Assembly: GCA_001513105.1 (NCBI GenBank) | Contig: LFSH01000082.1 | Location: 29,595-93,594 of the forward strand | Direction of reading: 5' to 3' | Source: Clostridiales bacterium DTU070 | GTDB taxonomy: Bacteria; Bacillota; Clostridia; DSM-8532 | Length of the DNA stretch: 64,000 bases | Shown here: piece by piece, positions 17,970 through 28,200 of the stretch | Position numbering within the stretch: position 1 is the stretch's first letter | Layout: each line of letters opens with the position of its first letter | Position numbers and translations under genes: made by a program | Notes under the pieces: generated by a model | Database searches by the model: none | Seen by the model: only the letters and a program-made list of their open reading frames with translations | Told to the model about the DNA's origin: nothing

Positions 17970-19493
17970 TTGGATTTATTATTTCAGAAAGCCATAACAG
18001 TTATGAAAGAATATTTCACCAGGATCAGCGTTATACTTTTTTTAATATGCTCGGTAATCACAGTGACATATGTCCTTTTCATCCCGCCGCGTCCCGGGGT
18101 TGCAGACCAGGGAGATTTTCAGCGTGTCATGGATGTCACCGGGTTAAAGGAAAAAGAAACCGGCACGGCCGACCGCGACATGCTTTTTTTCAGATACGTA
18201 AAACCAGAATATGAAATGGCACCTGTAAACCCGTTGAGATTATCCGGCTTAATCCCTACAACAAGCATGATTTACCCTGTTACAGCGGCAAAGCTCCTGT
18301 GCAGAATCACCGGCCGGGAGTTTTTTAGCACGGAAGTACTGGCAGTTATATATGCCGTTGTGTATATAACCGCACTGACACTGTGTATGAAGTGGTATGC
18401 TCCCGGCAGCAAGCCCGTTTTCACTATTACCTCCGTACTCTCCCTATTTGTTTTGCTGGACGGCAATTATCTTGTCTGGTTTAACAGCCTTTACGGTGAA
18501 CCCATGATGATAACAGGACTTGCACTGTTTATCGCTTCGGTGCTGAATGTGTCAAATAAAACCGGTCCGACGGACGATAAGGACATTTTATTCGTCGTCA
18601 TATCATCTTTTCTTTTTCTTGGCTCAAAGGCCCAGTGCATAACCGCCCTGCCCTTTGCCGCTTTCATGATTGTCAGGGTTTTTTCGCTTAAATACAGGAA
18701 TCTGCTTGAATTTAAAACAGCGGGATATTATGCCTTAAGAAAATCATTAATTCCCCTTGTTCTGCTCGTTTTCTATACATTGGGCTTCTTTATCCAGGTA
18801 AACATTACATGCGGCGTGGATACAAAGTACAATTCAGTGTTTTACGGCATATTGGCGGACTCGGACAATCCTGAAAGGGATCTCCTGGAGCTTGGCCTTA
18901 ACACCGACATGGCGGTGGAAGCAGGAAAACATGCCTATCTGCCTGAAAACGAATATAAAAAATACGTACCCTGGTCGGATATTACATTGGAGGAGTTTAA
19001 CCGGAAAATCAGCAATTTCAAAATTATCAGGTTTTATCTTCAAAACCCGGAACGGCTTGTCCGGGGAATGGAGTATACGGCTTCACAGTGCTTTCAGACA
19101 GCAAGTTCCCTTGGAAAATACAAAAAAACCGACGTTGAAGAGTATACGCATCAGTTCGGCAGGTTTACGCTGTGGTCCGATATAAGAAGCAGATACTTTC
19201 CGAGGAAACTGTGGTTTATTATATCCTTTTTCATTGTTCTTGCTGCATTCACACTGAAAAAATACATTAAGGCAAAAAACACCCCTGACAGGCTCAGGAT
19301 TGAACTTATCTGGGTCATCGCAGCCATCGGAATTTTCCAGTTCCCGATGCCGTACCTGGGCAATGGCAGGGCTGATACGGCAAAACAGCTTTTTCTTTTC
19401 AACTATATATTCGATATTTTATTCCTGGTCATGGCAGGTTTTCTTTCAGAATACATCGTAAGTCTTTTGAAGAAAAAACAACCGTTATCTTAA
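17970..19493 (+). CDS. Polytopic membrane protein, GT-C-like (possible hexosyltransferase)
   Basis: This protein of about 500 residues has some ten membrane helices. After the first helix there is an acidic extracytoplasmic loop motif, VADQGDFQRVMDVTG. An early acidic motif after helix 1 is typical of GT-C lipid-dependent glycosyltransferases, and similar GDF motifs occur in clostridial glycan hexose transferases of the WsfD kind. A soluble stretch (about residues 285-390) precedes the last helices. The start is uncertain: TTG 17970 in the track or ATG 18003 (MKEYFTRISVILFLI), neither with a strong RBS. The role would be transfer of a sugar to surface glycan, but the evidence is only motif-like. 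Confidence 0.5.
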   Translation: MDLLFQKAITVMKEYFTRISVILFLICSVITVTYVLFIPPRPGVADQGDFQRVMDVTGLKEKETGTADRDMLFFRYVKPEYEMAPVNPLRLSGLIPTTSMIYPVTAAKLLCRITGREFFSTEVLAVIYAVVYITALTLCMKWYAPGSKPVFTITSVLSLFVLLDGNYLVWFNSLYGEPMMITGLALFIASVLNVSNKTGPTDDKDILFVVISSFLFLGSKAQCITALPFAAFMIVRVFSLKYRNLLEFKTAGYYALRKSLIPLVLLVFYTLGFFIQVNITCGVDTKYNSVFYGILADSDNPERDLLELGLNTDMAVEAGKHAYLPENEYKKYVPWSDITLEEFNRKISNFKIIRFYLQNPERLVRGMEYTASQCFQTASSLGKYKKTDVEEYTHQFGRFTLWSDIRSRYFPRKLWFIISFFIVLAAFTLKKYIKAKNTPDRLRIELIWVIAAIGIFQFPMPYLGNGRADTAKQLFLFNYIFDILFLVMAGFLSEYIVSLLKKKQPLS

Positions 19494-19642
19494 AGCTGCT
19501 GCAGGGTAAAAATATTATACGGATATCCGTGCAGTGCAGCGAAACCCTCTACCCGTCGTTTTCTTGCTTTTATGCTGCATTTGATTTATTATTCTTGTAT
19601 ACTTACTTTATTTGTATGATAAAAGCATCAAACGGAGGTTTT

Positions 19643-20320
19643 ATGAGTTATTTCAAATACGACACCCATGTTCACACCTCGGAAACAAGCATCTGCGGAA
19701 AAGTTGATGCAAAAACCCTTGTGAGGTTATACAAAAAAGCCGGCTATCACGGTATTGTCATTACCGATCACTATACAAAAGATTTTTTTGAAGGGTTAGC
19801 GCAGGACAGCTGGAATAAAAAAATGGACAGGTACCTAACGGGCTATTTCACGGCTGTTGAAGAAGGGAAAAGAATAGGGCTCAGGGTTCTTCTAGGAATA
19901 GAATTAAAGTTCGGCGAGAACAACAATGAGTATCTCGTTTACGGTTTTGAACCCGACTTTTTGTATCAGAATCCTGGCCTGTACGAAATGGATCTGAAAA
20001 GTTTCAGTAAGTTCGCGGAAGACACCCGGCTGCTTGTTTACCAGGCCCATCCGTTCAGGGTAATGGTAACACCTGCAGATCCCCGGTACCTGCACGGAGT
20101 TGAAATATACAACGGAAACCCAAGGCATAATTCGTATAACGAAAGGGCTTATGACTATGCCGTCAGGCACAATCTTAAAATGCTGTCCGGCTCTGACTTC
20201 CACCAGATGCAGGATACTTCGCGCGGCGGAATAATATTAAAGGAAGCCCCGGAGAACTCCCTGGAGTTTGCCAATATTTTAAGAAATAATGGTATCGTGG
20301 AATATATAACCACTGCATAG
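19643..20320 (+). CDS. PHP-domain metal-dependent phosphoesterase
   Basis: This 225-residue PHP-family protein has the metal-binding motifs DTHVHTSE, VITDHYTKD, YQAHPFR and SGSDFHQ. PHP proteins hydrolyse phosphoester bonds using two or three metal ions. The specific substrate cannot be read from the sequence. I chose ATG 19643 because CGGAGG precedes it and the H-x-H motif then lies near the N-terminus as usual. No signal peptide is present. Confidence 0.85.
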   Translation: MSYFKYDTHVHTSETSICGKVDAKTLVRLYKKAGYHGIVITDHYTKDFFEGLAQDSWNKKMDRYLTGYFTAVEEGKRIGLRVLLGIELKFGENNNEYLVYGFEPDFLYQNPGLYEMDLKSFSKFAEDTRLLVYQAHPFRVMVTPADPRYLHGVEIYNGNPRHNSYNERAYDYAVRHNLKMLSGSDFHQMQDTSRGGIILKEAPENSLEFANILRNNGIVEYITTA

Positions 20321-20475
20321 AATATTGGGGTTAATCCCAGGCATGCCTTTACAGCCGTCCCCGGTACTGAAATCCTTTGCCGCCGGCCCGTTTATCCAGC
20401 CATTTTATCAGCCTGCACCAGGCATAAATGCCTATTCCTTCAAGTATAATGAAAAGGTAAAACTTCCACATACAA

Positions 20476-20946
20476 TCACCTGCGCCTGTATGCCCTGTTT
20501 TTCAGAAAGTCATTAAGCCAAAGAAGCCCGCCGAATATTGCTGCATTGTTAAACACACTTGCAACCAGGTTCCAGTGAGGCGTTACCAGGACACCGGCAT
20601 GCTTCACAATAGCCTCAAAAACAGCAAATCCGCCGGTAAAAACCAGCATATGAATTAGCTGCAGTAATGGATTTTCAGGAGTAAACTGCAGATACAGAAT
20701 ACCCATTGTGACCGGGAGCCCGAAAGTGAAAAAGGCCGATACATTCAGTATTTCAATCCCTGATTCATGAAAATAATACATCCCCAATGCATACGCATTT
20801 GAATCCTGCCATAATTCAAGCAAACAGCTCATAATCCCACCCCATATGTTTTTGCGAAGTTCCCGCAGGTCCACTAATAGCAGAAACACTACCCAGCCTG
20901 TAACAAATGTAAAAAACCACCTGTTTGAAAGTATATTCCCCGACAT
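20476..20946 (-). CDS. CBO0543-family membrane protein (copy 2)
   Basis: This 156-residue protein has about four membrane helices. It shares the layout of the gene just upstream: NRWFFTFVTGWVVFLLLVDLR, then KNIWGGIMSCL. This matches the CBO0543 family of clostridial and bacillar membrane proteins, of unknown function. The ATG at 20946 overlaps the stop of the upstream gene as TGATG, with AAAGGTGG before it, so the two are coupled. The longer frame to 21018 reads through the upstream gene's C-terminus and is not the start. Confidence 0.75.
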   Translation of the reverse strand: MSGNILSNRWFFTFVTGWVVFLLLVDLRELRKNIWGGIMSCLLELWQDSNAYALGMYYFHESGIEILNVSAFFTFGLPVTMGILYLQFTPENPLLQLIHMLVFTGGFAVFEAIVKHAGVLVTPHWNLVASVFNNAAIFGGLLWLNDFLKNRAYRRR

Positions 20947-21440
20947 CAGGCACCACCTTTTTCTGGTTTGCTTAGAAACTGCATATCTTCCTGCTTCCCG
21001 AAATTGTTTTTTATCCATCCGAAGAAAAGAAAAAGCAGGAACTGGCGAATAACAAAATAAGGTTTGAATCTTATAAAATTGATCAGGTTAAAGGCCAAGG
21101 CCAGGTAGTTAAAAGCAGCCAAAAACAATGCCCATACTGCCGCGTCTGCAAGCTGGCAGCCCATTTTCCGCGGCTGATTCTGAACGATCAGAATTCCAAT
21201 ACTAAATGCAATTCCCGTGAGGAAAATATTCAGCTTATTTGAAAACAGGAACATGTCGGGCATGTACAGCGGAACCGAGTTATACTCAAACAATTCAAGC
21301 CCTGATGCAAGAACGGTTTCTGCCTGCATAAACACAGCCGACAGTATTCCTCCGTACAGGTTTTTTGGTATCTGTCTTAAATCAGCCAGCAGCAATAAAA
21401 GAGCAATGCTGACCAGGAAAGAAAAAAACCATGGATTCAT
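20946..21440 (-). CDS. CBO0543-family membrane protein (copy 1)
   Basis: This 164-residue membrane protein is paralogous to the following gene. The N-terminus NPWFFSFLVSIALLLLLADLR and the motif KNLYGGILSAVF align with NRWFFTFVTGWVVFLLLVDLR and KNIWGGIMSCL. About four helices are predicted, and the C-terminus is polar. I chose ATG 21440, with GGGAGA upstream, over the in-frame TTG at 21446. The pair probably arose by tandem duplication. Function unknown. Confidence 0.75.
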   Translation of the reverse strand: MNPWFFSFLVSIALLLLLADLRQIPKNLYGGILSAVFMQAETVLASGLELFEYNSVPLYMPDMFLFSNKLNIFLTGIAFSIGILIVQNQPRKMGCQLADAAVWALFLAAFNYLALAFNLINFIRFKPYFVIRQFLLFLFFGWIKNNFGKQEDMQFLSKPEKGGA

Positions 21441-21545
21441 GAACAAACTCTCCCTGATTTGGAATGCCTGTTTAATATTATGTCTTCAGCGGGAAATAAA
21501 AATACGGGAAAACGGGATATGACCAAAAAAAGAAAAACCGAAACA

Positions 21546-22277
21546 TCAGGCAAGCAGGTAATTGATTGCATCTGCAAGGCTTATATTCTCAGGATCCCAT
21601 GTCCTTTCGGTCAGCCCTGTCTTTTCATAAGGCAGGTTCAATGAGTTCACAAACCACATAAAATCATTGTCAAACCAGGGCGGCACCCATGCCCCTGATC
21701 TGCAGATATGTACCGCCGATATGTCTATAAAGGGTTTAAAGCCGTTTATGTCTGTGTACCTTATACTAAAGCGGTGGTTCATGGCTTTAAAATAATCAGG
21801 GTTTTCGGTAGTGTAAGGACTGTAAGCAATGAATGCACGGCTTACTGCCTTTTCTTTCAGAAGTTTTCCCAGCCAGTTGGCACAGTTCACTTCAAAGTTC
21901 AGGGACGCCATGCCGCCGTAGCCCAAATCCGAATGAGCGTCAAACAGGTACACCGTATCGGCATTGCTTTCCCTTGCAATTTTATAGGAAAGTGAATGGG
22001 AGTCGGAGACAAAGACTTTTACGTTTTCTGAAAACCTGAAAAATTCCCTGATTCTATTCCAAAAGGACCTGAACTCAGGGCATAGTTTGTAAAACCTGCA
22101 AATATCCTTTCCCGCCTGCTTTGAAACTATGTACCGCCTGTACCATTCATCGATAAGGCTTCTCCTGTTTTCCAGATATGAACCCTGATATGTACTCTCG
22201 GTGAAAATGAAATAATCCCAGTCAACAGACAGTAAGCTTATCCCAATTCCCTCACCTCTTATAACGGAACCTGCCAA
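21546..22277 (-). CDS. Arginase-fold (UPF0489-like) hypothetical protein
   Basis: This protein of about 243 residues has SVDWDYFIF near the N-terminus, SDSHSLSY in the middle and LFDAHSDLGYGG after it. The Asp/His arrangement looks like metal ligands of an arginase/deacetylase fold, as in UPF0489 proteins. No substrate can be named. The start is uncertain: the track uses TTG 22277 without an RBS, and the best RBS-like sequence (AGAGGTGAGGG) lies inside the frame ahead of an ATT. It is transcribed alone. It could be a non-enzymatic relative. Confidence 0.45.
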   Translation of the reverse strand: MAGSVIRGEGIGISLLSVDWDYFIFTESTYQGSYLENRRSLIDEWYRRYIVSKQAGKDICRFYKLCPEFRSFWNRIREFFRFSENVKVFVSDSHSLSYKIARESNADTVYLFDAHSDLGYGGMASLNFEVNCANWLGKLLKEKAVSRAFIAYSPYTTENPDYFKAMNHRFSIRYTDINGFKPFIDISAVHICRSGAWVPPWFDNDFMWFVNSLNLPYEKTGLTERTWDPENISLADAINYLLA

Positions 22278-22438
22278 TTATACAAAGTGAATTTCTTGGG
22301 ATGCGCATGAATTTATAAGCAACTTCTGCCTATATTATATCAAAAAAACAAAATGAAGGATAAGAGAATTTAATTTTGAGTATTCCGGGGAAATCAGACA
22401 ACATCGTATGCCATCCAATCCCCCGGCAATCAGTATGA

Positions 22439-23275
22439 CTAAAAGAATACATTGTCCGGATGCGGAAGGAACCTTTTGTCGCGATTCAGTGAGTTAATGG
22501 CTTCCATATCCTCTTCCGACAGGTTAAAATCAAAAATCTGCGAATTCTCAATAATCCGTTCCTTATGAACCGATTTGGGAATAATAACTATCCCCCTCTG
22601 AAGATGCCAGCGCAAAACAATCTGTGCCGGAGTTTTTCCATATTTTCCGGCGATCTCATCAAGCTCCGGAACCTCGCTCAGATGTCCGCTCATAAGAGGG
22701 CTGTACGCTTCCACCTGGATATTGTGCTTTTTGCAGTAATCAACCAGTTCAGCCTGGTTCAGCCACGGATGCAGTTCAACCTGGTTTACTGCAGGAACAA
22801 CACCCGTTTCATTTATAATATCTTCAAGATGATGAATAAGGAAGTTGGACACGCCTATTGCCCTGACCAGTCCTTCATTGTATAGTTTTATCAATGCCTT
22901 CCAGCTCTCCGTATATTTCCCTTTAACCGGCCAGTGAATCAGGAACAGGTCTATATATTCAAGTCCGAGACTTTTCCTGCTTGTCTCGAAAGCCTTCAAT
23001 GCAGCCTCATAGCCTTTTCTTTGCATTTTGTTCGCCAGTTTAGTGGTGATAAAAATTTGCTCACGCGGGATTCCCGACTCTCTGACGGCTTTGCCCACAC
23101 CCTCTTCATTTCCGTACATGGCTGCTGTGTCGATACTGGCGTACCCTGCTTTTAGGGCTGTCTTAACTGCAAAGTCAACTTCTTCAGGGTCCGTGACTTT
23201 CCAGACCCCCAAGCCAAGCCATGGCATTTTTACTCCATTGTTCAAAGTTGTACAGTCTTTAATGCTGCTAATCAA
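22439..23275 (-). CDS. Aldo/keto reductase
   Basis: This is a NADPH-dependent aldo/keto reductase of 278 residues. The catalytic tetrad is visible as D49 (SIDTAAMYGN), Y54, K79 (ITTKLANK) and H114 (FLIHWPVKG). Cofactor-binding signatures are GVSNF, YSPLMSGHL and IPKSVHKERI. It resembles the AKR5-type 2,5-diketo-gluconate or glyoxal reductases of Firmicutes, which reduce small aldehydes or sugar aldehydes. It is monocistronic and cytoplasmic. Confidence 0.92.
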   Translation of the reverse strand: MISSIKDCTTLNNGVKMPWLGLGVWKVTDPEEVDFAVKTALKAGYASIDTAAMYGNEEGVGKAVRESGIPREQIFITTKLANKMQRKGYEAALKAFETSRKSLGLEYIDLFLIHWPVKGKYTESWKALIKLYNEGLVRAIGVSNFLIHHLEDIINETGVVPAVNQVELHPWLNQAELVDYCKKHNIQVEAYSPLMSGHLSEVPELDEIAGKYGKTPAQIVLRWHLQRGIVIIPKSVHKERIIENSQIFDFNLSEEDMEAINSLNRDKRFLPHPDNVFF

Positions 23276-23396
23276 CCTGCAATCACTCCTTTTTGATTAT
23301 TTCCGGCAGCCGGTTGTTGTGAATGGCCGACCAGTTTCACCTCCGAAATCAAAACCCCACAAATAATTATATAACCATATAAACCCGGGATAAACA

Positions 23397-24863
23397 TTAC
23401 TGTTCTGCTGCTGCTCCCGAAGCAAACCCTTCATATCGGTTCAGAGCATTTTCTGCTATTTTTTTCATCGCAACGGTAACCGTATTCCCTTTAAAGGTTA
23501 TTGTAATATTTACGCTTGCCGGCAACTCGTCGATAATGTATGAACGAAGGTGCAGCGTATTCCCGCTGACCCAGGCTGCCGAATTTATACTCAGCAAATC
23601 TATCTCAGGGAAATTCTGCTGTTTCATGTGCCCCAGGCCGAAATCAATCCGGTGGCTGCCTGTTTCATTGATATAGAAAAATGTGCCTTCATTACCCTCC
23701 CTGAATTCCAGCCTGCATTCAGATATTCCCATCTGATTAGGAGCCATAAGGTATCTTTTTCCGTTAATCTCACCGGCAATTTCCCGGAATACGGAACCCT
23801 TCACCACTTTAACCTCAAGTTTTGAAAGCCTGTCCTTAAGTTTTTCTCCTGATGCCCTGTCTTCTTTAAGAGCGCCCTTCTTTTCCTTCAGATACGGGAA
23901 TATTTCGGTCCACAGGGCCGAATATACGCTGTGTATGCCGTTGGGTATCCCCTGGTTATCTGCGTTCGTGGCAAGTATGAAGTCAAAGTCCGGAAGGCAT
24001 ATCGCAAGCTGGCCTCCCATGCCGTACATTGCAAATCCGTTGTTCCTGCATCTCCAGAACTGGTAACCATATCCCTGCTGTTCTTCTATCCCGTACAGCA
24101 TACATGTATCTGTCTGCTTCGACGTCGCTTCCCTGATATATTCCTCAGGAACTATTCTCTGCCCGTTATACACACCGTTATTCATACACATGACGGCAAA
24201 CCTCGTCATATCCCTCAGAGTGCATATCAAGCCGCTCCCGCCCTGGCTGACACCCATCGGATCGGTAAGCCACCTGAACTTGCCCGTGCATCCTATTTTG
24301 TCAAGGACCCTGACTTTGAGATACTCAAGAAGGGACATTCCGCTCAGCCTTTCCACCAGCGCCGCAAGCACATGTGATGCTGAAGTATCATATACAAAGG
24401 TTGTACCGGGATACCGGACAGGTTCAACATGGAAAAATGTTTTAACCCAGTCATCACATTCCATGAGCTTATAAGTGGTTGACTTATGCGGTGAAGTCAT
24501 CCTGAGCATGTCCCGTATTGTTGTTTCACGAATGTAAGGATGTGGTCCCCCGGCAGGAATCTTGTCCGGGAAATAATCACATATCCTGTCGTTTATCGAT
24601 AATTTTCCTTCTTCCTGCAGAAGACCTATCGCAACCGATGTAAAGCTTTTAGATATCGAAAACATTCTGTGCGGGAAATCTGCATGGAACGGTGCATAAT
24701 ACCCCTCAGCAAAAACTTTTCCGTCCCGGAGCATAATAAAACCGTGCATGCAAAGGCCTTCAAATTCCAGCCTGTCAATAAAGTTTAAAACCGCCTGCGA
24801 TGGAATTCCAACCGTTTCGGGTGATACAACCACCCAGTCCCTGTCTCCGTTATTTCCTGTCAT
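23397..24863 (-). CDS. Serine beta-lactamase-fold hydrolase (class C / EstB-like)
   Basis: The N-terminal about 350 residues form a penicillin-binding/beta-lactamase fold with the SxxK motif in FSISKSFTS (S69, K72) and a YDTSASH stretch in the position of the second motif. The C-terminal about 140 residues form a separate beta-rich domain (GNTLHLRSYIIDELPAS). No signal peptide is present, so it is probably a cytoplasmic esterase or peptidase rather than a resistance enzyme. The 5' leader holds an unusual run of ten C (TCCCCCCCCCCG in plus orientation). Confidence 0.8.
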   Translation of the reverse strand: MTGNNGDRDWVVVSPETVGIPSQAVLNFIDRLEFEGLCMHGFIMLRDGKVFAEGYYAPFHADFPHRMFSISKSFTSVAIGLLQEEGKLSINDRICDYFPDKIPAGGPHPYIRETTIRDMLRMTSPHKSTTYKLMECDDWVKTFFHVEPVRYPGTTFVYDTSASHVLAALVERLSGMSLLEYLKVRVLDKIGCTGKFRWLTDPMGVSQGGSGLICTLRDMTRFAVMCMNNGVYNGQRIVPEEYIREATSKQTDTCMLYGIEEQQGYGYQFWRCRNNGFAMYGMGGQLAICLPDFDFILATNADNQGIPNGIHSVYSALWTEIFPYLKEKKGALKEDRASGEKLKDRLSKLEVKVVKGSVFREIAGEINGKRYLMAPNQMGISECRLEFREGNEGTFFYINETGSHRIDFGLGHMKQQNFPEIDLLSINSAAWVSGNTLHLRSYIIDELPASVNITITFKGNTVTVAMKKIAENALNRYEGFASGAAAEQ

Positions 24864-24972
24864 TAAAAAATCCCCCCCCCGTTAAGCAAAACAGTTTTTT
24901 GCTTTCCAAATAAACTGTTATGTCTGCACTTCATTTGCTATTATACTATACCCTGAACACTGTTTCCAGTAA

Positions 24973-25097
24973 GACGAAGCAAGACGGCTGCCGGAAACGC
25001 TGCCAACAGGCGGCATATCCGTCGCGGTAAATTGTTTCCCGCCGGATAATCGGACACATCCTGTGCCGGACAGTCGCTTCGTCCTGTTGTTTTTTTT
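24973..25097 (+). ncRNA. Structured leader or attenuator-like RNA upstream of the subtilase gene
   Basis: This about 125-nt element is bounded by an 8-bp pairing, GACGAAGC (24973-24980) with GCTTCGTC (25076-25083), followed within 6 nt by a T8 run, like a terminator. Inside are further helices, such as GCTGCC-AACA-GGCGGC, GACGG/CCGTC and CACA-TCC-TGTG. A TATACT at 24952-24957 could be the -10 of a plus-strand promoter. It lies in the divergent gap before the subtilase gene. It may be a riboswitch-like attenuator or a small RNA. It does not match the riboswitch consensus sequences I know. Confidence 0.35.
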
Positions 25098-25205
25098 GAA
25101 TCCGTGATAAATATTGACATCTTGAAAATATTATCTTATATTAGTAAACTAATGTTATGCATCCATTTATTTCTTACACATTTTATTATGAAGGGAATGG
25201 TAGTC

Positions 25206-28200
25206 TTGAAAAGGAAAATAAGAGGCATATTCGCAGTATTATGCATGGTTTTTCTACTGGCGAACACGGTTTCTCTTGCCTCAGGTGACAGCAATGCGGC
25301 AGAAAAACTGTACGACCCGCCGGCATCGGCCAGGGTGGAAAATTCCGATAGAAATTCTGTAACAAAGGAGCTCATTACTGACGCGGATAATATTGTACCA
25401 GGCAAACTTGTTGTTAAGTTTGCAGACCACCCGACAGTACGCAGCAAAACCTTTCTGAACATGAACAGCAGCATGATCAAATCCCTTGAAAAAACTGCAG
25501 ACAGCAATATAGTAACAGTTGATCTTGCAGAAGACACAGATATCCATAAGGCTGCAGTATTATTCAGCAAACAGCCTGGCGTTGAGTTTGCGGAACCGCT
25601 GTACATATATAAAGCTTATGGGCTTGAAACCGCTCAGCCCCGGACCGTGACTGAAGCAGTCTATGAACCCGATGATCCATATTACCGGAATAAATGGCAG
25701 TGGGGTCTCCAGGCAATCAATGTCACAGATATCTGGAACAGGGTTCCGGAAGAAATAAGAAGCAAGGTAACAATTGCAGTTATTGATACGGGTGTGGACC
25801 TTGATCACCCGGATTTGAAGGACAGCCTTGTTGACGGGTATGATTTTGCAAACAACGATAATGATCCCGATGACGACAACGGTCACGGTACTCATGTGGC
25901 AGGTATTGCCGCTGCAATTGCCAACAACGGAACAGGAATAGCCGGAGTTGCAAGCGGTGCAAAAATTATGCCTGTCAAGGTTCTTAACAAAAACGGGCGC
26001 GGAAGTACCTTAGATATATATCTGGGTATTGTGTACGCAGTAAAAAACGGTGCGGATGTTATCAACCTCAGTCTCGGCTCAAGTGTTCCCAGCCAGCTGG
26101 TAAAAGAAGCAATTGAATATGCTGTAAGCCATGATGTTGTAGTTGTTGCGGCAACAGGCAACGAGTACAGCAGTTCAGTCGGTTTCCCCGCTGCATTTGA
26201 CGGGGTTTTGGGTGTCGGTGCGGTAGACTACATGGACGGCAATGACTTTATACTTGCAGCTTTCTCGAATTTTGGCCCTGAAACCGACTTAACGGCACCG
26301 GGTGTTGATATTATCAGCACAATCCCTGTTGAACTTGATATTTTCGATGGTAAACAGGACGGTTACACCCTGTACGAAGGAACATCCATGGCCACACCTT
26401 TCGTAGCAGGAATGGCTGCGTTGTTAAGAGCTGAAAATCCGGAGCTGTCCTGCCATGAGATCGGGCAGAAACTCATGGAAAATGCCTATGACATTTACTA
26501 CGACGGATGGGATGCTTTTACCGGGGCAGGCGTTGTCAACGGAAGCGCCGGCGAAGCAAAAGTTCCCGATATTTTTGAATTCCCCAATGTTTCAATCAAT
26601 ATTAACAGATTATCTTCCGACAGCCTTAATATCGAGGTAACGGCAGGAAAGGCCAAAGGAGTGCCAAGTGACAGTTTCAACGGTGACATAACGGTCAATT
26701 TCAGCCGGCTTCTCAGCGAACCGTTCAATGACTACTATTACTACGGAAGAATTCTGTCATCAGCAGGAAGCAAACTGCAGGCCGATTATGATTTCGCAGC
26801 CGATACAGAAATATCGGTCACCGTTTCTGTTTACAGCGGGTTTGGTGAAACAGACTTCACATTCGAAAAATCAGGATTCTACCTGTTTTCGCCAGACAGT
26901 CAAACCATCCCCGAAAACTTTGTCCTAACCTACCCCAATGCCATTTTCAAAATTGAAAACAACGATGTCTGTATTTCAGGAAACATTAATATAGAGAAAC
27001 CTTTCGACAAGGATACATGTATAATGTTGCTTGCCGTGAATGAAATCTATTCATTATATATCGACAGCGGTTATGCGGAGCCCGTCTTTCTGATCATTCC
27101 GGCCGGGACGGAAACTTATCCCTATGAACTGTATCTGCCCCGGGACACGAAATATAAGTTGTACTATGGAATTCTTGATGATAATGATATTTATTACAAT
27201 TACGGATTCTACAGGGAACCATCCGTTACATCCCGTGATCCTTTGGATTTCACCCCGATAGATCTGACAGGAGGAAGCGCAGCGGGTATCGACCTCAATA
27301 TCAACATAGTTGAAGATCTTGACGATGATGTAAGCGACACACGGGAAAATGCACTTGAATTATCCCTTGAAGAGCCTGACGGCTTGTATTCTGATATTTT
27401 CTCCCTTGAATACAAGGGCGACCGTGACTTTTTCAGGATTGAAACTGAAGAAACCGGTACATACCTCTTTGCTGCGTTACCTTATAGTTACCAGAACCTG
27501 AGGATTACCGTTTATAACCTGTCAGGCGAAGTAATAGCATCTGATCTGAATAGCGAAATATCCCTGGTTCTCACCCCCGGAACATATTATGTTAAAGTGG
27601 AAGACGAGACAGGTCTTGAAACCGGTATTTACATACTTGTATACGGAATTTGGGAAACTGACGAACATGAACCTGTAACTGTTGAGTTTGAGGATGAAAA
27701 CCTTGAGGCAGCCATCCGCACGCTGTTAGGGAAATCGGTTTCAGAGGCTGTTTATGATTATGATGTAGCAGCAATTGAAAATCTTGACATAAGTAATATG
27801 AACATATCCTCAATTAAAGGCCTGGAGTATTTCAAAAGCCTCTGGTGTCTTGAGCTTGGTAACAACAATATTTCAGAACTGGGCCCGCTGCAGGACCTGA
27901 TGAGTCTTGAGCTGCTTGATATAACCGGAAACAACATAACAGATCTGAGCCCAATAAGCGCCCTGCCAATGCTTTGTGAACTGGATGCAAGTAATAACAA
28001 AATCTCAGCGCTGCCCGGTAACCTGTATGGATGGGGCGAACTCTACCACCTGGATCTCAGCGGCAACGAAATTACGGATATAACGCCGCTGTCTGCGCTC
28101 CCGAATATCGAAGCGCTGTTCCTCCACAATAACAGGATTACAAGCATTGAACCGCTAAGAGGCATGGATCAGCTTAGGGTTTTGTACCTGAAGAATAACC

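Noticed and set aside
23397-24863. Antibiotic-resistance beta-lactamase
   Set aside because: No signal peptide, an extra C-terminal domain and no KTG-like context point to a general serine hydrolase.
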